Shown piece by piece: positions 33,901 through 45,625 of a DNA stretch of 64,000 bases (position 1 is its first letter; each line of letters opens with the position of its first letter). The notes beneath the pieces are model-generated. The model did not search any database. It was not told where the DNA came from and saw only the letters and a program-made list of their open reading frames with translations. Position numbers and translations under genes: made by a program. The DNA lies in NCBI RefSeq assembly GCF_010183535.1, contig NC_071332.1, positions 5,766,001 through 5,830,000 on the forward strand, in the 5' to 3' direction. The DNA is from Caenorhabditis remanei. Taxonomy: Eukaryota > Nematoda > Chromadorea > Rhabditida > Rhabditidae.

Positions 33901-36255
33901 CCTTGATTTTGAACTCTTTGGGCACGGCACGAGATTACGGTAGCACTGGTGGACGCCTACTGTAGTTGTCGCTGTGAGACCAAAGTCGCTTCAGAAAAAG
34001 TCATGATTAAACTTCTCATTCGAACCGCCTGGAGCTAGATATGGCTACAACTTATGACAAAATAAACCACTATATTATAGTAGCAGGCTACCGTAGTCTA
34101 GTTTTCTCTGTGAGACCCTCGTTTTCCAGATTTCGAATCACCTATCGCCCCCGCTGCGAATATGGGAAAGAAGAGTATCAGTCATCACAGTCTTCCCATT
34201 ACTTCTCATCCTCCTTTGAAACATGCGGTTAGTGAATTTCAGTATCTACTCTTCTCTATAATTCGTGCTTTAAGATCTCCCAACCACAAAAACGTGGCAA
34301 CAACAACGGCCCAGCATTCCTTCGTTCCGGACAAGGACAAAGGACGAAATCGGTCTCAAAAGTGAGTTCAAACTACATTCTCTGAGAGATCAAAAGATGA
34401 TTTGACCCCGTTTCAGCCTCACCGTGAGCCAACTGCTCTTCCAAAGACATACACTTCATTAGACTCATCAAATATGTCAGTGAATCTGGCGTTGAAGAAG
34501 ATGGCAAATGACGAATGGTCGGAGAAAGTTGATGGATTGAATATGATCTCAACTCTCTCTGAAACACAACCAAAACAAGTGGCTGACAATCTGAAAGATG
34601 TGATTATAGCAATTCTGAATGAGTGTAAAAACTTGAGATCTTCTGTCTCGAGAGTGGCCATCGTCACTATAGGAACAGTGGGTCAGAATTTGAATTCAAA
34701 GATCGACATGGAAATGGAAAAGATTTGTGCGGTGCTTTTGACGAGAGCTGGAGATGTTTCGAATGCATTCATAAGAGATGATGCGACAGATTCATTGAAT
34801 AAATTGGTGAAGGCAGCGTCGGCAGGAAAGGCTCTCCAGGGAATAATACTGGCTGGAGCAAAGTAGGTTTAGCATTTAAAAAATTATTTCAAATTGGCCG
34901 TTTCAGATCCAAGAACAACACAGTTCGTTCTTCCTGTGCTACATTTATCTACGATATCATCACAATCCAGGGAAGCTCTGCTATCCTCAACAACCCTGCA
35001 GCCCTCTCAAATGTCCTACCAGTTCTTATTCAATTCTCGAAAGATCAGTCTCCACAAGTACGCACACCTGGAAAACAGTCATTGTGCTTCTTGTCGAAGG
35101 TATCATATCTTGATATTTGTGACCTTTATTTGTATGTTTTTAGGATCCGAATTTCGAAAGGTTGATGAGAAAGAATGCGAATGAATCAGACCTCAAAACT
35201 ATCAAGGAAGTACTGGCCAACGTTGAGAAGAGGGTGAGTTTTTGAGATTCCGACTCCATTTTTTCCATTGTGAATTTGTTTCCAGGGAGGAGTTGATTCC
35301 CTAGAATCCACTGCTAATCTATCCGGTTCTCTGTCTAGAATTGGAAGTACCCGACGAGTACAAAAGAAACTTCCGGATAGTCTTCAGTTGGATCTTGATG
35401 AGATTCGGACGGAGTTATTGGCTGCTGGATGGGAGAGACGGTTGTCTGGATTACAGAGATTTGAGGAGATGTGTTCTCATGCTTGCAAAGCAGTTGCAAG
35501 TGATACCAGATTGATCGAAGCATTCATTTCGAGACTCGGGGATACAAATGGCAAAGTTGCGTCGTATGCGATGGAGACGTATCTGTCGACAATGGGGAGC
35601 ATGGCAAAGTGAGTTTCAACTTTCCAATCATTTTGGTGTGTACCAAGTATTTCTTATCAAATATTCATTAACTCAAACATTGAACTCCCTTTGAAACCGG
35701 TTTTTTCAGACTCTACTCCACCGAAGCCAACCTGAAAGCTGTGCTCAACCAGCTCGCCTTTGCTCTGACTGCTCACCTTTCGAGCAAATCAGAAGAGCAT
35801 AAACATCTAGCAAGAACATGTATTCAACACACGATACGATCAATTGAACCCGTCAGTCTATTGCCTGCGATGACTGCAGCTACCAAGAAATCGAATATCA
35901 AACAGAGACCGTTCATCACTACCCAGTATTGTGGTAAGTGTTGTCAACGACTTACAACTTTGACTTGATTTATTTCAGAACTATGCAAACTGGCCTATAA
36001 AAGTAAACCGAAACAAGTTGAAGTAATGGCTCTACCCCTTCTATGGGATAGTATTAAGAACGGACCACCTGATGTGGATAATAAGAAAGCGGCACAACTA
36101 TTAGCCAAGACTCTCGCCAAACTTGTAAGTCGCAATTTCACTGGAATTTTAATAATAATTCTTGAATTCAGGTCGGCGAGAAGCAGCTTCTCGACTTGGC
36201 AACTGCAGAACTTGATCCCAATCGCAAGAAGCAATTGGACGCTTTGATTCGGTGA
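27983..36255 (+). CDS. che-12: CHE-12/crescerin (TOGARAM1 family), ciliary microtubule regulator
   Basis: Crescerins act in sensory cilia, where TOG domains bind tubulin and promote microtubule growth (family knowledge). Twenty exons (first 27983-28099, last 36172-36255) give 1296 residues, all phases consistent. Helical HEAT/TOG repeats occupy two N-terminal blocks (about residues 1-185, and about 215-440, with LRFGIVPSLVCALISEDDANQRIAGLEKM). A disordered Gln/Pro-rich linker follows (AQQPAQQPVQQ repeats). Two more TOG blocks fill the C-terminal half (WSEKVDGLNMISTLSE ... and ELLAAGWERRLSGLQRFEEM ...). This four-TOG arrangement is that of TOGARAM1. The 2.1-kb intron 30802-32947 holds dispersed repeats and a candidate alternative first exon. 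The position also matches C. elegans che-12 (B0024.8). Confidence 0.9.
32005..32128 (+). CDS. Candidate alternative first exon of che-12 with an N-myristoylation motif
   Basis: An ATG at 32005 opens a frame beginning MGTTVSRATSAPNR. It runs to a plausible donor (aatgagac|gtatgc) at 32128/32129 in exactly the phase needed to join che-12 exon 10 at 32948. If unspliced, it ends at a stop at 32137-32139 (44 codons). Gly2 plus Ser6 followed by Arg fits the N-myristoyltransferase consensus. It is preceded by C/T-rich promoter-like DNA. This is inferred from one sequence only. A short isoform would keep the linker and the two C-terminal TOG blocks. Confidence 0.45.
32250..32770. repeat. Dispersed repeat copies with GC-rich hairpin in che-12 intron 9
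   Basis: Several AT-rich phrases of the family occur here ('gtatatctcaaaaattag', 'aattgacaactttttgatagc', 'agaaagttgtcaactacaaaa'). At 32721-32755 there is a hairpin with arms gcagagaagtcagacactctc / gcttctctgcg, almost the same as at 3183 and 63158. Confidence 0.6.
33272..34129. other. Long che-12 intron 11
   Basis: This 858-base intron contains a purine-rich segment (about 33470-33590, repeated 'aaagaagaagaag') and no recognised exon. Its boundaries (caag|gtgagc and ttccag|atttcg) preserve the reading phase between the flanking coding exons. Confidence 0.5.
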
Positions 36256-36880
36256 TCTTTCATGATTTCGGGTTTTTTATTTTTAGTGATAATTTTCTTA
36301 AATTTTTGCTCGTAGTTTAAAAAAAAAGAGTTTTATATAAAAGGAGAAAGTACTCACTTTTGATTTGTTGATTTTGTATTACAATTGGTGATTATTTAAA
36401 CACAAAAATCGTGAGTTTAATCTGTCGAAAAGCTGTTTATCAAAAAGGAAGATCCAGGAAAAAGAGACATGATAACAGACATTCCGGGCGACACTAATCA
36501 CCATTTGTGACCTAAAAAATGGAAAAAAAGAACATCATCAGAATCTGAAGTGAAGAAGTGGGAGTGATGATAGTCTCATTGAAAAATAATCGGCTTTAAA
36601 GCGTAGAAAAGATTTGAAACTTGAAAATTGCGCATCTCGGTTCATATTCTAGATTTAAACGAAAATTGAAAATAATTTCAGAATTATCATAATTCCAGCT
36701 TGGAATTGGTATAACACACAAAATATGGTGTCAAATTTTCTGAAATCCTGATTAACTAGAAGTAACTGGCGCAAGTTAAAAAATTTAGTCCCAAAAATGC
36801 AAATAATTTATTATGAAATAGAAAGAAAACCAAAAGAAACACCCATAACTTTACAGATCAAACACAACGCGTACACAAAT

Positions 36881-38247
36881 TTAGAGGAGTCTGGCTCCAA
36901 TAACTGGAATCAGCATAGATGTCAAAAATTGAACAGTTGCAGTCGATTTCGTTGTTGTCTGAACTCCACGAGCAGTTGTTGAACGTCCAGGGAGCGATGT
37001 AGTTGTGGGAATGTTCTGGGCTCCTTCTGAATACCAGAAACATGAATATATCGTTTCGAAATGTTATCTTACCAATCAAATAATATTGTACAAAAACTTC
37101 TCCAGCCACACTATTTACTGTCTCGAATGACAAAGTGTCAGCAATAGTGGCAACACTCCATGGTTGGATGGTAGCAGATGGAGTGACTGCCCAGTTTCCA
37201 GGTCCAGTAACAGCAAAATTAGCATTCGTCGCAACATTTCCAACCACATTCACTCCAGTTGTTCCATTAAAATTATTGTCGTGCCCAGTATGAATAGTGA
37301 CTTTTCTGTCAGGTGAGGCAATTGGTTTCATATAAAAACCAGTGGTAGTCTTGGCAGTAGTGAACGAGTTGTCGATGTCAGCTGAAATATGTGAGATATT
37401 TTTGAAGTCTTGTAGATCAAAAATAAAAACTCACTGAATGATGACTCAATCACGAATTGGACTCCTTTGTGAGATTTGACGTAGAACGATCCCAAATTCA
37501 AGGAGAAAATTTGGACGGTTGGGAAGAATCTGAAAGTTTAAAAGATTAATAAACTGAGAGCCCTTAGAAAGCTCCTACTTTGAGTTTCCCCCGGAAAGAG
37601 TCACTGGATTTGAGAAAATCTGAGAATCCTTCTTCTCATCAACATCCGTTGGAATTCCTTCATAAATATTAACGGAGGACCCCTCGGCTTGCACCCATGC
37701 GCTAATGGTAGATGGCTGGTATGGTTGGATTTTGTAGTTTGTGTTCAGGAAGACAATGGTGACGTCATCAGGCATGATTCCGGCGGAGATTTGAATCTTT
37801 TCTGATGCTCCAACGTCAAACACCAAGAATCCTTTGGTGTCTGAAATAGAAAACTGGGTTATTTGATTTGAAATCCACCTGAAATTACTCACTTTGAAGT
37901 TGTTGAGCAGTAGTGACATAGAGGTATCCCTTGAGTTGATTCATCTGATCTTGGCTTAAAGTACTGGATACAACTGCACTTGTGGTGACAGCAAATGGTT
38001 GCAATAGACCAGTATTCATCATAATTTTGTTGTTTTTCAAGTCGAACAAAGTCTTGACTTGATTGTCAGAAGTCTTAACGGAGATTTGTTTCAGTAGAGC
38101 ATCATCATCAGAAGAGGCAGAGACATAGATAGAATATGGTCCAGTTGCATCGATTTTAGTGTCTCCCGCAGCATTGAAAGACTTCAAATCAAGAAGTTTT
38201 TGGGAGTTGCAGACAGCAAATAGAGCAAAAACGATAGGAATAATCAT
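36881..38247 (-). CDS. Secreted Thr/Ser-rich protein of unknown family, possibly GPI-anchored
   Basis: Five exons (38247-37893, 37840-37579, 37529-37435, 37381-37073, 37026-36881) give 388 residues with consistent phases. The N-terminus MIIPIVFALFAVCNSQ is a clear signal peptide. The body is rich in beta-type sequence, with two similar-looking halves (GPYSIYVSASSDDDALL... and TKGFLVFDVGASEKIQISAG...), and has almost no cysteine after the signal. The C-terminus has a Thr/Ser spacer (IPTTTSLPGRSTTARG, then TTTKST) followed by a short hydrophobic end (FLTSMLIPVIGARLL), which suggests a GPI-anchor signal. Position suggests the C. elegans gene B0024.4, which I believe is an uncharacterised secreted protein. 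I could not assign a domain with confidence; a divergent CUB-like fold is possible. Confidence 0.72.
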
Positions 38248-39120
38248 TCTTATTCAGGAATTGAAAAGATGAAAACTGTGATCGGAATACCAATCACTTT
38301 CAGGTGTTGCTTTAAAAAGAACAGCTATGCAAACATTAGAGAAGGGGCGGTTTAATGGGAATGATAAGGGGAAGAGAGGGGTTATCGTCATTTGTGAGAA
38401 TGAATCAGAGTGATGATTCACAGATTATGGGAAAACCCTTGTGTCCTGAAGGTAATATTGCAAAATTCTCGTTTCAAGTAAATATTTCAATACGGATTTT
38501 TGGTATCAAAGTGCGTTCTGCTATCATGGTATGACATAATTTCAGTGGACATTTTTTCACATTGAGAACTTGTTTCTGTTGAATTAGCTTTCAAAATGAT
38601 TTTAGCTTTATCTGCTCTGTTATTTTGTTCCGCTTACACATTTTTCAGTTAGTTAGAAATGAAAAATTCTATATTGACCCATAATGTCAATAAAATATTG
38701 ATCTCAACGGAGTGCTCGTACGAAAAAGTTGAAGGTTTTATTGTGATCTACAAGACCCTAGTTAATATCATGAAACAATCAGTGAAATCAGAAAAACTCT
38801 GATTGTCAATAACTAAAAACTGTACTCTACTGTAGCTGACAACGTTTTTGTTCAATCCGTCTCTAGAATGATACCACTTACTCACAACAGTCAGAAACAA
38901 CCATACCAACTTTTTATTATGATTTTAACCATTATATTTTTTAAAAATCAGAAAATTATACTACACAAATTATTCGAATTAAAGATAGATAACATGAGAA
39001 ATAGATAGAAAAAAGAAAAGAAACCAAGATCAATAAGTATTACAGACTAGTTCCCATTATACAGATACATTTCGAGATAAAATTAAGAATTGGTGGATGG
39101 AATCATCACATGTCGGGAAA
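38248..39120. other. Intergenic region, nothing recognised
   Basis: About 870 bases between the secreted-protein gene and the first F-box paralogue. The sequence is AT-rich. No exon, clear repeat or RNA gene was seen. Confidence 0.4.
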
Positions 39121-40310
39121 TTAAAATTCAAAAGGAGTACGCTGAAGAATATTGTGTTGAAGATTGTGCCAGACGACAAAGTAGAAGTAATCAGGAGCCA
39201 CTTGCCATGTTGCCACTTTGCCACTGTCATGTTTGATGTCATATCCGTCTTCGCAGTCAAGATATGTATACTGATTAAGTCTGAAAATGAAGAGGCGATG
39301 TGCATTGAGTTGGAAATCAAGAATGGGAAAGCTTACATATAACCTGAACTTCTATGCTCCACCACATCGATATCTTCCAAGTATGGTGGGATTACAGGGT
39401 CTTTTGTTTCAAGTGTGGCGAATTTTACTAACAAATAATCGATTCCTTCACCATTTCCATCCATCCAGTCCTCCATGAAATCAATACAGCTTTGCGCTTT
39501 AAATCTACTTTGTTTGAATATAAACTTGGTGCAATCCAGTTGAAATAAATTATCGAGAGTCAGCCACTGCGTCGGCTTCTCACATAACAACCTTCTACAA
39601 TTTAAGAGACTTGGAATGAAAAGAAAGTCATTATAGATCATTATATTGATTTTCAGAAAGTTCTTCTTTTGGACATTCTCTAGGATTGCAGTTAATTCTT
39701 GATCAGAAATTATCCTCGTTCCGAAGATGTACAGTATTTTACATTTCTCAATTTTGAGGTCTGCCAAATTCATCGTGTTGGGTAAATTGGCGGGGTCAAT
39801 ATTGACAGATTTCACCGACCAGCGCAACAATTCCTTCAGATACTTAATCGCTGATGAGACGCAAGAGAAGTGAGCACTGATTGGTTTAATGGAGACTTCA
39901 GTCTCGTTCAAGCTGAAAAAAAAACAAGAAAATATTTATAATTATTCTAGAAACTTACTGTATTTCCATTCGATGATCGTCGATCTCCCAAATGAATGAC
40001 CGAGGATTTTCTCTTATTCTGTCATTGAAAGCCCATCTGATTTTGGGATTACCCCTTTCTGACAAATGTAGGATTGTCCCGTCGCGTGAAATGCTAACTT
40101 CTAGATATCCCTGTCTGCGTCTGACTACCGTCGGCAACATTCGGCACTTTTTTGATATCATTGAGAAAGTGATTCTGAAATTAATGAAAGTTGGATATTG
40201 AACAGGATAATAGAGAAAAGAACTTACAGATCTTGTAAGTTAAATAGCGTCAATACTGTTTCATAATCTCTTTTCGATAGTTCTCGGAGAGGAAATGGTG
40301 CCGCAGCCAT
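39121..40310 (-). CDS. F-box protein with FBA_2 domain, cluster copy A
   Basis: Four exons (40310-40228, 40174-39959, 39912-39337, 39280-39121), about 344 residues. The F-box starts FPLRELSKRDYETVLTLFNLQDLITFSMISKKC. The long third exon carries the FBA_2 (sdz-33 type) leucine-rich region, with PTQWLTLDNLFQLDC and a typical CIDFMEDWMDG helix. The last exon ends with FYFVVWHNLQ, the counterpart of FFFGVWHNPFP in the sister copies. It is the most divergent of the five paralogues. Such proteins are presumed SCF ubiquitin-ligase adapters (family knowledge); targets are unknown. Confidence 0.82.
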
Positions 40311-40394
40311 GAGTATAGAGCTAGGAAGGGAATGGAGTAACTGTGAATGAAGAGATAAATGAAACACATAATGAAACACATAGATTAGGAATGG

Positions 40395-40433
40395 GTAGAT
40401 CAAAAAAAAATTCTGTCAAATAACTGTAGGTCA
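40395..40433 (-). promoter_or_regulatory. Paired GTAGATCA / GTAGGTCA promoter element, copy A
   Basis: On the + strand gtagatca (40395-40402) and gtaggtca (40426-40433) lie 31 bases apart, 85 bases upstream of the copy A start codon. Equivalent pairs precede copies B, C and D. AGGTCA is the classical nuclear-receptor half-site. Confidence 0.5.
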
Positions 40434-40545
40434 AACAAAAAGTGACATCATGGTCTTTTTTATGGGAGGTACCGCTAACTAGATTATGATTCACACACTG
40501 TTAAGAGCTTTGATATTAAAGACATTTCAATAGAGCGCAGTTTTA

Positions 40546-41812
40546 TTAGGTTGATGCATAAGTTTCTTTCTTTTTTGAAGGTGTGACTTTGGTCCTCGGT
40601 CTGTTAGCGGAGAGATTGTTTCTCAACCCAAATTTTTTTGCATTCTAATGACCTCTTTAGTGGCTAACATATAATGTTTCAAGTTAGTGCATCGACAGTC
40701 CGCTCGTGAAAACGATGACTTTTTCGGTCGCCAACCAAATGTGTATTCTGGTAAGTTTTTTGATTCTAGTCTCATCGATATCAAAATGCAGAGATCTTCA
40801 TAAAAATTTAAATGCAATTTATAGAACAAAACTTTATCTTGTTATCACACTTTAGTTTTTCATCGGAATGTTGAAAATAAAAAAGTTATGATCAGACGCT
40901 CGACAGCAACAAGAAATCATGGTTCGGCTGGGTTCACACAGATTACAGAAAAATTTGAGACAGCATTTATACCAAACTATTTGTGAAAGGTAGAGGATAA
41001 CATAAGTAAGTTATGCCATAAAAAGTTTATGGCCAAGTCATCATATTAAGTGATACAATTTGGGTGATGTGTTTGCTATGATTTTTGCGCTTCTCAGAAA
41101 TTTTGTGTACTAGACCTGGGTGGAGTCTAGGTCTCTTCTCAACGCTCACAAACAAGTCTGAATTATTTTGTTACAAGTAATTAACAGTAGATAGATTGCT
41201 CTGTAATTGTGCAAAAGATCTAATGGATTGCTTCAAAGGTACGAGCAGAAGGCTTCATCAAATTCAAAAATCACGTGATTTTGATGATGTTGATTTCAGG
41301 CTTCTTGCGAAAAAAGAAAAATGATGTGAATATCCGAAACAAAATAAATTTAGAAATGTTAATGTCTACTCTACTCAATAATAAACATTTCTACCTATTT
41401 TCATATCTAGCGATGAAGAAAAATCGAAAACACTCGCACATCCCTAAATTTCTGTTCCTCACCTTTCTTCAGAGACGGGCATTGAACTAGCGTTGCTTAG
41501 ATCAAAGGTTTTTATCATATTTTTAAACATGAATCTTTTTGTTTGTTTTAATTCTAATAAGTTTACCCACTCTCGTCAACATTTTCTAGGAAAAAATGGA
41601 GACCAAGAATGGTACCAAAAAAGGGTTCCTCAAGTGTTTTGACGTGTCTACGGCTGAGATTAAGCAGTTGACGGACCTCAAGTCGCAGGTAAAATCACAA
41701 TGAGTTAAAGGTACTGACCAACTATATTTCTCATTATGTGAACTATTAGTCTTCTAGAAATTTCATACCAAAAATTACCCAAAAAAAGAAAGAAACTTAT
41801 GCATCAGCCTAA
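40546..41812. mobile_element. Mariner-like transposon relic
   Basis: Inverted termini of about 30 bases (left ttaggttgatgcataagttt, right ending aacttatgcatcagcctaa) are flanked by TA and span 1267 bases, the size of a full mariner element. The start TTAGGT resembles mariner termini. No intact transposase frame is left; fragments of open frame are interrupted throughout. It therefore appears dead and non-autonomous. Confidence 0.75.
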
Positions 41813-41814
41813 TA

Positions 41815-42490
41815 AAAACAGAGCAGCGCTAATATCATTGTCGCATTAATCCAGGCTTGTACTATGTGAGTACCGCAAATTTCCTGTGTGCTGAAATATA
41901 CAATATGAAAATATTAAATATCAACAATGTGCATTCAACAAAAAAACTTCACCGAGTCCATAGTTTTTGGCGTTTTTTTTTTCAAAATACAACATGTCGT
42001 GAACGCATAAAAAGGTGTGATTTCCATTCGGTTTCATAATAGAGATACAAGTTGTCATATTATTTATTTAATTTTCGAGGAGAAACTCTGAAAAGAAAAA
42101 CCTTAAATTGAGATGAAGGCAATTGTAAAACTGAAATCAACAGTTTCAAAGTAAGAGCTGTTTGTTCAAAGAAAAAAGTAATCAAGTTTTTCAGTATTTA
42201 TCAGTTTCCGGCAGGTGCTCTTCAAATTCTGATAAATTCATGGATATTTTATTTGTAAATTCAGAAAAGTTTTGAGATGCAAAATGAATGACAACCAAAA
42301 GTAAAAGTTAGAGACCTTGAGGAGGATTACAGAAACATTGTATGAGAACGACAAAAGGTCAGACGGTGAAGTGTTTTCATAGAGAATACAGAATATAAGC
42401 TAGAAGATATCAATTAGTGAAAGAATCGAATGTTTTATTCGATTATTAATTCTTGGCTGGAAGAATTTCAGGAAGTTCTTCTCGGATGAT
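41815..42490. other. Intergenic region, nothing recognised
   Basis: AT-rich DNA between the mariner relic and F-box copy B. No exon or clear repeat was identified. Confidence 0.35.
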
Positions 42491-43705
42491 TAAGGAAAAC
42501 CAGGAAAAGGAATATGCCAAACTCCAAAGAAGAATCTTCTATCGCGAACGAGGACTGTAGCCACGAGTCTCCATTTTTTGTGAATAATATCGTATCCTTT
42601 TTCGCAGTTTAGAGTCTCGTCTGGCAATCTGAAAATATAAAAAAAGACTTTCGAAATGCATGAATCTTCACAACTTCTCACCTGTAATAAGATCCTCGCA
42701 TCTTCTCATCCCACTCTCGTATTTGAATTGGCTCTTCCATCTGGAGACACTTCAAAACATCTAATTTCTTGATTACTGCTTCGAAAGCCACATCCAAATA
42801 TTCGAACTTTTCGAGCTCTTTCAAATCACTTTTCACCCATCTCTTAACGAAATCGAAACAATCCTCCACGCTTAGAATGGTGTTCTCTTTCAACCTAATC
42901 GAGATGCATTTCAGTTTGAACACAAGTTCTTTCGTCAACCAAGGCGCCGGATATCTAACATCCAAACGACGACTTTGAAAGAAACTTATAGGGCATTCAA
43001 AGCTCTTTTTTGTGAATGCGTGTATGTATATACGTTCCGTTGCACGGTTATGTTTCAAAAGTGAAGCAAGTACTCGGTTAGGAATTCCTTTATCATCCAA
43101 TATACCAGACTTGATAAACAGCTGATTGCATCTTCCGATTTTCAGATTCTTTAAACTGTGAATTGTCGCAATCGAAAAATAGTCGATTTCAATTTCAACA
43201 TTTGATACTGGAATTCCTGTCAATTCAACAACATATCTGGCTACAGAGGTGACTGAGGAGTAGAGATGGGCGTTTTTCTCTCGTCTGGAATATATTTTTT
43301 TGAAAAATAATAGTAGAACACAATCAAAATTAAATGAGAACTAGATAACCCAGAATTCGTTTTCACAATGATCTGCTTACCGAGCCAACGTCCCAATTTT
43401 CCTTTTCTCCATTTTGAAATCCCATATTCCATAATCAGAACCGCTGCTGTTTAGGAATTTCAAATTTGTACCGAATTTTTCACACGAGCTCACGTGAGTC
43501 CAAACATTTTTGTACATCACTGATTTCACAATATTATAGAAACTTGAAGATAAATATGATAAACAAATTCTGAAAGTTCATGGACTGGTCATGTTGAATC
43601 CAAGAGAATAAGAACTTACAGATCTGGGATATCAAAGTGAAGCAGGACTGCTTGAATAGCTCGTAGAGACAGTGCGGGTAGATTGAATCGAGCCGGAGTG
43701 GCCAT
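42491..43705 (-). CDS. F-box protein with FBA_2 domain, cluster copy B
   Basis: Four exons (43705-43620, 43569-43381, 43284-42682, 42629-42491) with the same phases as its neighbours. F-box: MATPARFNLPALSLRAIQAVLLHFDIPDL, then ICLSYLSSSFYNIV. The FBA_2 region includes LKNLKIGRCNQLFIKS, PAPWLTKELVFKLKC and DCFDFVKRWVKSD, and the last exon encodes RRFFFGVWHIPFPG. The reading frame is intact. Its first exon is nearly identical to that of copy D, indicating recent exchange or duplication. Confidence 0.85.
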
Positions 43706-43824
43706 GAGTATGGTATGGAATTTGGGACTGAATAAGATAGGGAATGAATGAGACAGACAATGAATAAGACAGGGAATGAACAGACAAGGAAGTCTTTTTG
43801 TTTTTCTATTCAAACTTTGGGTTG

Positions 43825-43862
43825 GTAGATCAAATGTTTTGGAAACCTTTCCGGGTAGGTCA
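43825..43862 (-). promoter_or_regulatory. Paired GTAGATCA / GTAGGTCA promoter element, copy B
   Basis: gtagatca at 43825-43832 and gtaggtca at 43855-43862 (+ strand spelling), 30 bases apart and 120 bases upstream of the copy B start codon. Confidence 0.5.
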
Positions 43863-43869
43863 AATAAGA

Positions 43870-44080
43870 CCAACTGATTTTTCTCTGGGATTATGTGGTC
43901 TATGTCTGACTCTAATGAAGAATCTTCAAGTGTGGTTCCTCGATTACACCCCTCAATTTTCAATCTTTGCAAATAAAATTTGTGCGCGGTCAAGGAACTC
44001 GGTCTCCATTTGGAAAGGAACATTTTGCGAATTAAAAAAACTCAAAAATGGAATCTCTTGTTTTATTATTGTATTTGAAT
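43870..44080. repeat. Duplicated intergenic segment, first copy
   Basis: This segment matches 45895-46100 with many small differences. Shared stretches include tctgggattatgtg, ctttgcaaataaaatt and ttgttttactattgtat-like sequence. The match resumes after the inverted-repeat element at 44467 (acaacttttggaagc) against 46110 (acaatctttggaagc). It probably descends from an F-box promoter or intergenic unit duplicated with the cluster. Confidence 0.6.
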
Positions 44081-44082
44081 TA

Positions 44083-44466
44083 TTATCGGAATAAAAAAGT
44101 TCCGACAGTTTTTACCGACGCGCAAGAGTCGCGGCACTGGTAGATCAGAAACGCCCACTCATCATTAACATTTTTTCTGCAATACCAGGGCACGGTTTCA
44201 ATTCTATTTGATTTCGCGGGTAAAAATTTGTTAAAAAATATCACTTTTTCATCAAATTTGATCTATTTTCCTTGAAATTTCAGTTCCACTAGAGAATTTT
44301 GAGGGACAAAGATCAAAATTTTACCCGCGAAATCAATGTAAATAGAATTGAAACCGTGCCCTGATATTGCTGAAAATATGTTAATGATGAGTGGGCGTTT
44401 CTGATCTACCAGTGCCGCGACTCTTGCGCGTCGGTAAAAAATGTCGGAACTTTTTTATTCCGATAA
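44083..44466. mobile_element. Palindromic TA-flanked element, 384 bases
   Basis: Both arms match over well over 100 bases (left ttatcggaataaaaaagtt, right ending aacttttttattccgataa; also agtgccgcgactcttgcgcg in the right arm). TA flanks both ends. The paralogous segment at 46.1 kb lacks the element and shows 'ggat-tg-actg' where this locus has 'gaat-TA-[element]-TA-actg', so it acts as an empty site. Confidence 0.85.
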
Positions 44467-44534
44467 TAACTGTTCTCATCAGACAACTTTTGGAAGCGAA
44501 TATTCGAAAAGTTCAGAATTTAAAATTGAAACTA

Positions 44535-44749
44535 TTACCCATCCGCCGGTGGCTGACCACTCGCTCAAAGTTCGGCCCGGGGACGCGAAGTGGGTCTCGT
44601 TGCGGAATTTCGATTTACGGCGGCTCTTGACCGTACTTTTGCCATAAAAAAGTTTTATACTACGGTCTTCGCGTCGAGACCCACTCCGCGACCCCGGGCC
44701 GAACTTTGAGCGAGTGGTCAGCCACCGGCGGCCACCGGCGGATGGGTAA
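44535..44749. mobile_element. Second palindromic TA-flanked element, 215 bases
   Basis: The arms start ttacccatccgccggtggct and end with the complement at 44749. They are GC-rich, unlike the surroundings. TA flanks both sides. The right arm has an extra 'ggccaccggc' copy near the tip. No coding capacity. Confidence 0.82.
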
Positions 44750-44919
44750 TATTTCACAAGAAAGATATTTTTCTCCGTATCGTTTCGTTCCAGAGACGGA
44801 AGTAATCACGAGTCGATATTCAGCGTATTTGAATTATGGTGCAACATTGTGACAGCACGTCAACCGTCATTCCGAAATCTCTGAAACTGAAATTCTCAAT
44901 CATCATGGTCTTCGTTACA

Positions 44920-45480
44920 TTTGTCCATATTCCGTGACTCCTGTTCTGCATTGCCGATCAAACTCCTCTTCAATTTCTCGGCTCCTCCTCAAGTTCTGGA
45001 ACTATCGTCCTTGGTTGTGGGCTCCTTGACTCCTCGTCCAGTTGTGGCCTCCTCGTGGTCTCCTCCTCCTATACAGAGTTTAGGACTCCTGCTCAAGTTC
45101 TGAGTTTAGGACTCCTATTGCTCCTCGTGGGCTCCTCCTCCGATACCTCCGATGGTTTATGCCCTCCTCGAGTTCTGGGTTTATCGAGAGAGCTGTTGAT
45201 GTTTATTACTGAACATCTGGCGAATGAATGACCATTACCAATGACCTCCGATTCTTGGCTCCTCCTCTGAGGATGGGCTCCAGGTCCGATCCTGGGATTC
45301 TCGTGGACTCCTCCTCCATTCCTGGAATTGTAGTGGATTCCAATTCCTCCTGAAGTTCCCGGATCCTCGAGGATTCCCTTCAAGTTCTGCTGATCCTTCG
45401 GCTCCGCGTGGACTCCTCCTCCGATGGAATCCTTCCCCGATTCTGGGTTTATCGAGGACTCCTCCTCATCAAGTTCTGGT
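44920..45480. repeat. CT-rich minisatellite-like tract
   Basis: About 560 bases of irregular units of the form 'gactcctcctccgat' and 'gggctcctcctc', with interspersed 'agttctgggtttatcgag' phrases that recur at 45170 and 45440. Reading frames through it are not maintained, so I treat it as degenerate tandem DNA and not as a protein. Confidence 0.65.
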
Positions 45481-45625
45481 GCTGTTGATGTTCACTACTG
45501 AATCATCCGGTCACCGGATGCTCAGTACTGAACATGCTATAACCGGATGCTCATCGCTGAACATCCAGTAACCGAATGTCCATTTTTGATCATCCTGTCA
45601 CCAAACGCTCAACGCTGAACATCCT
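45481..45625. repeat. Short tandem repeat, unit about 30 bases
   Basis: Four to five degenerate units containing 'gctcagtactgaacat' and 'gctcatcgctgaacatcc', each followed by 'aaccgg' or 'caccgg/caccaa' variants. Confidence 0.65.

Noticed and set aside
44925..45470. CT-rich tract as a repetitive protein-coding exon
   Set aside because: The frame is not maintained across units and stops occur in every frame.
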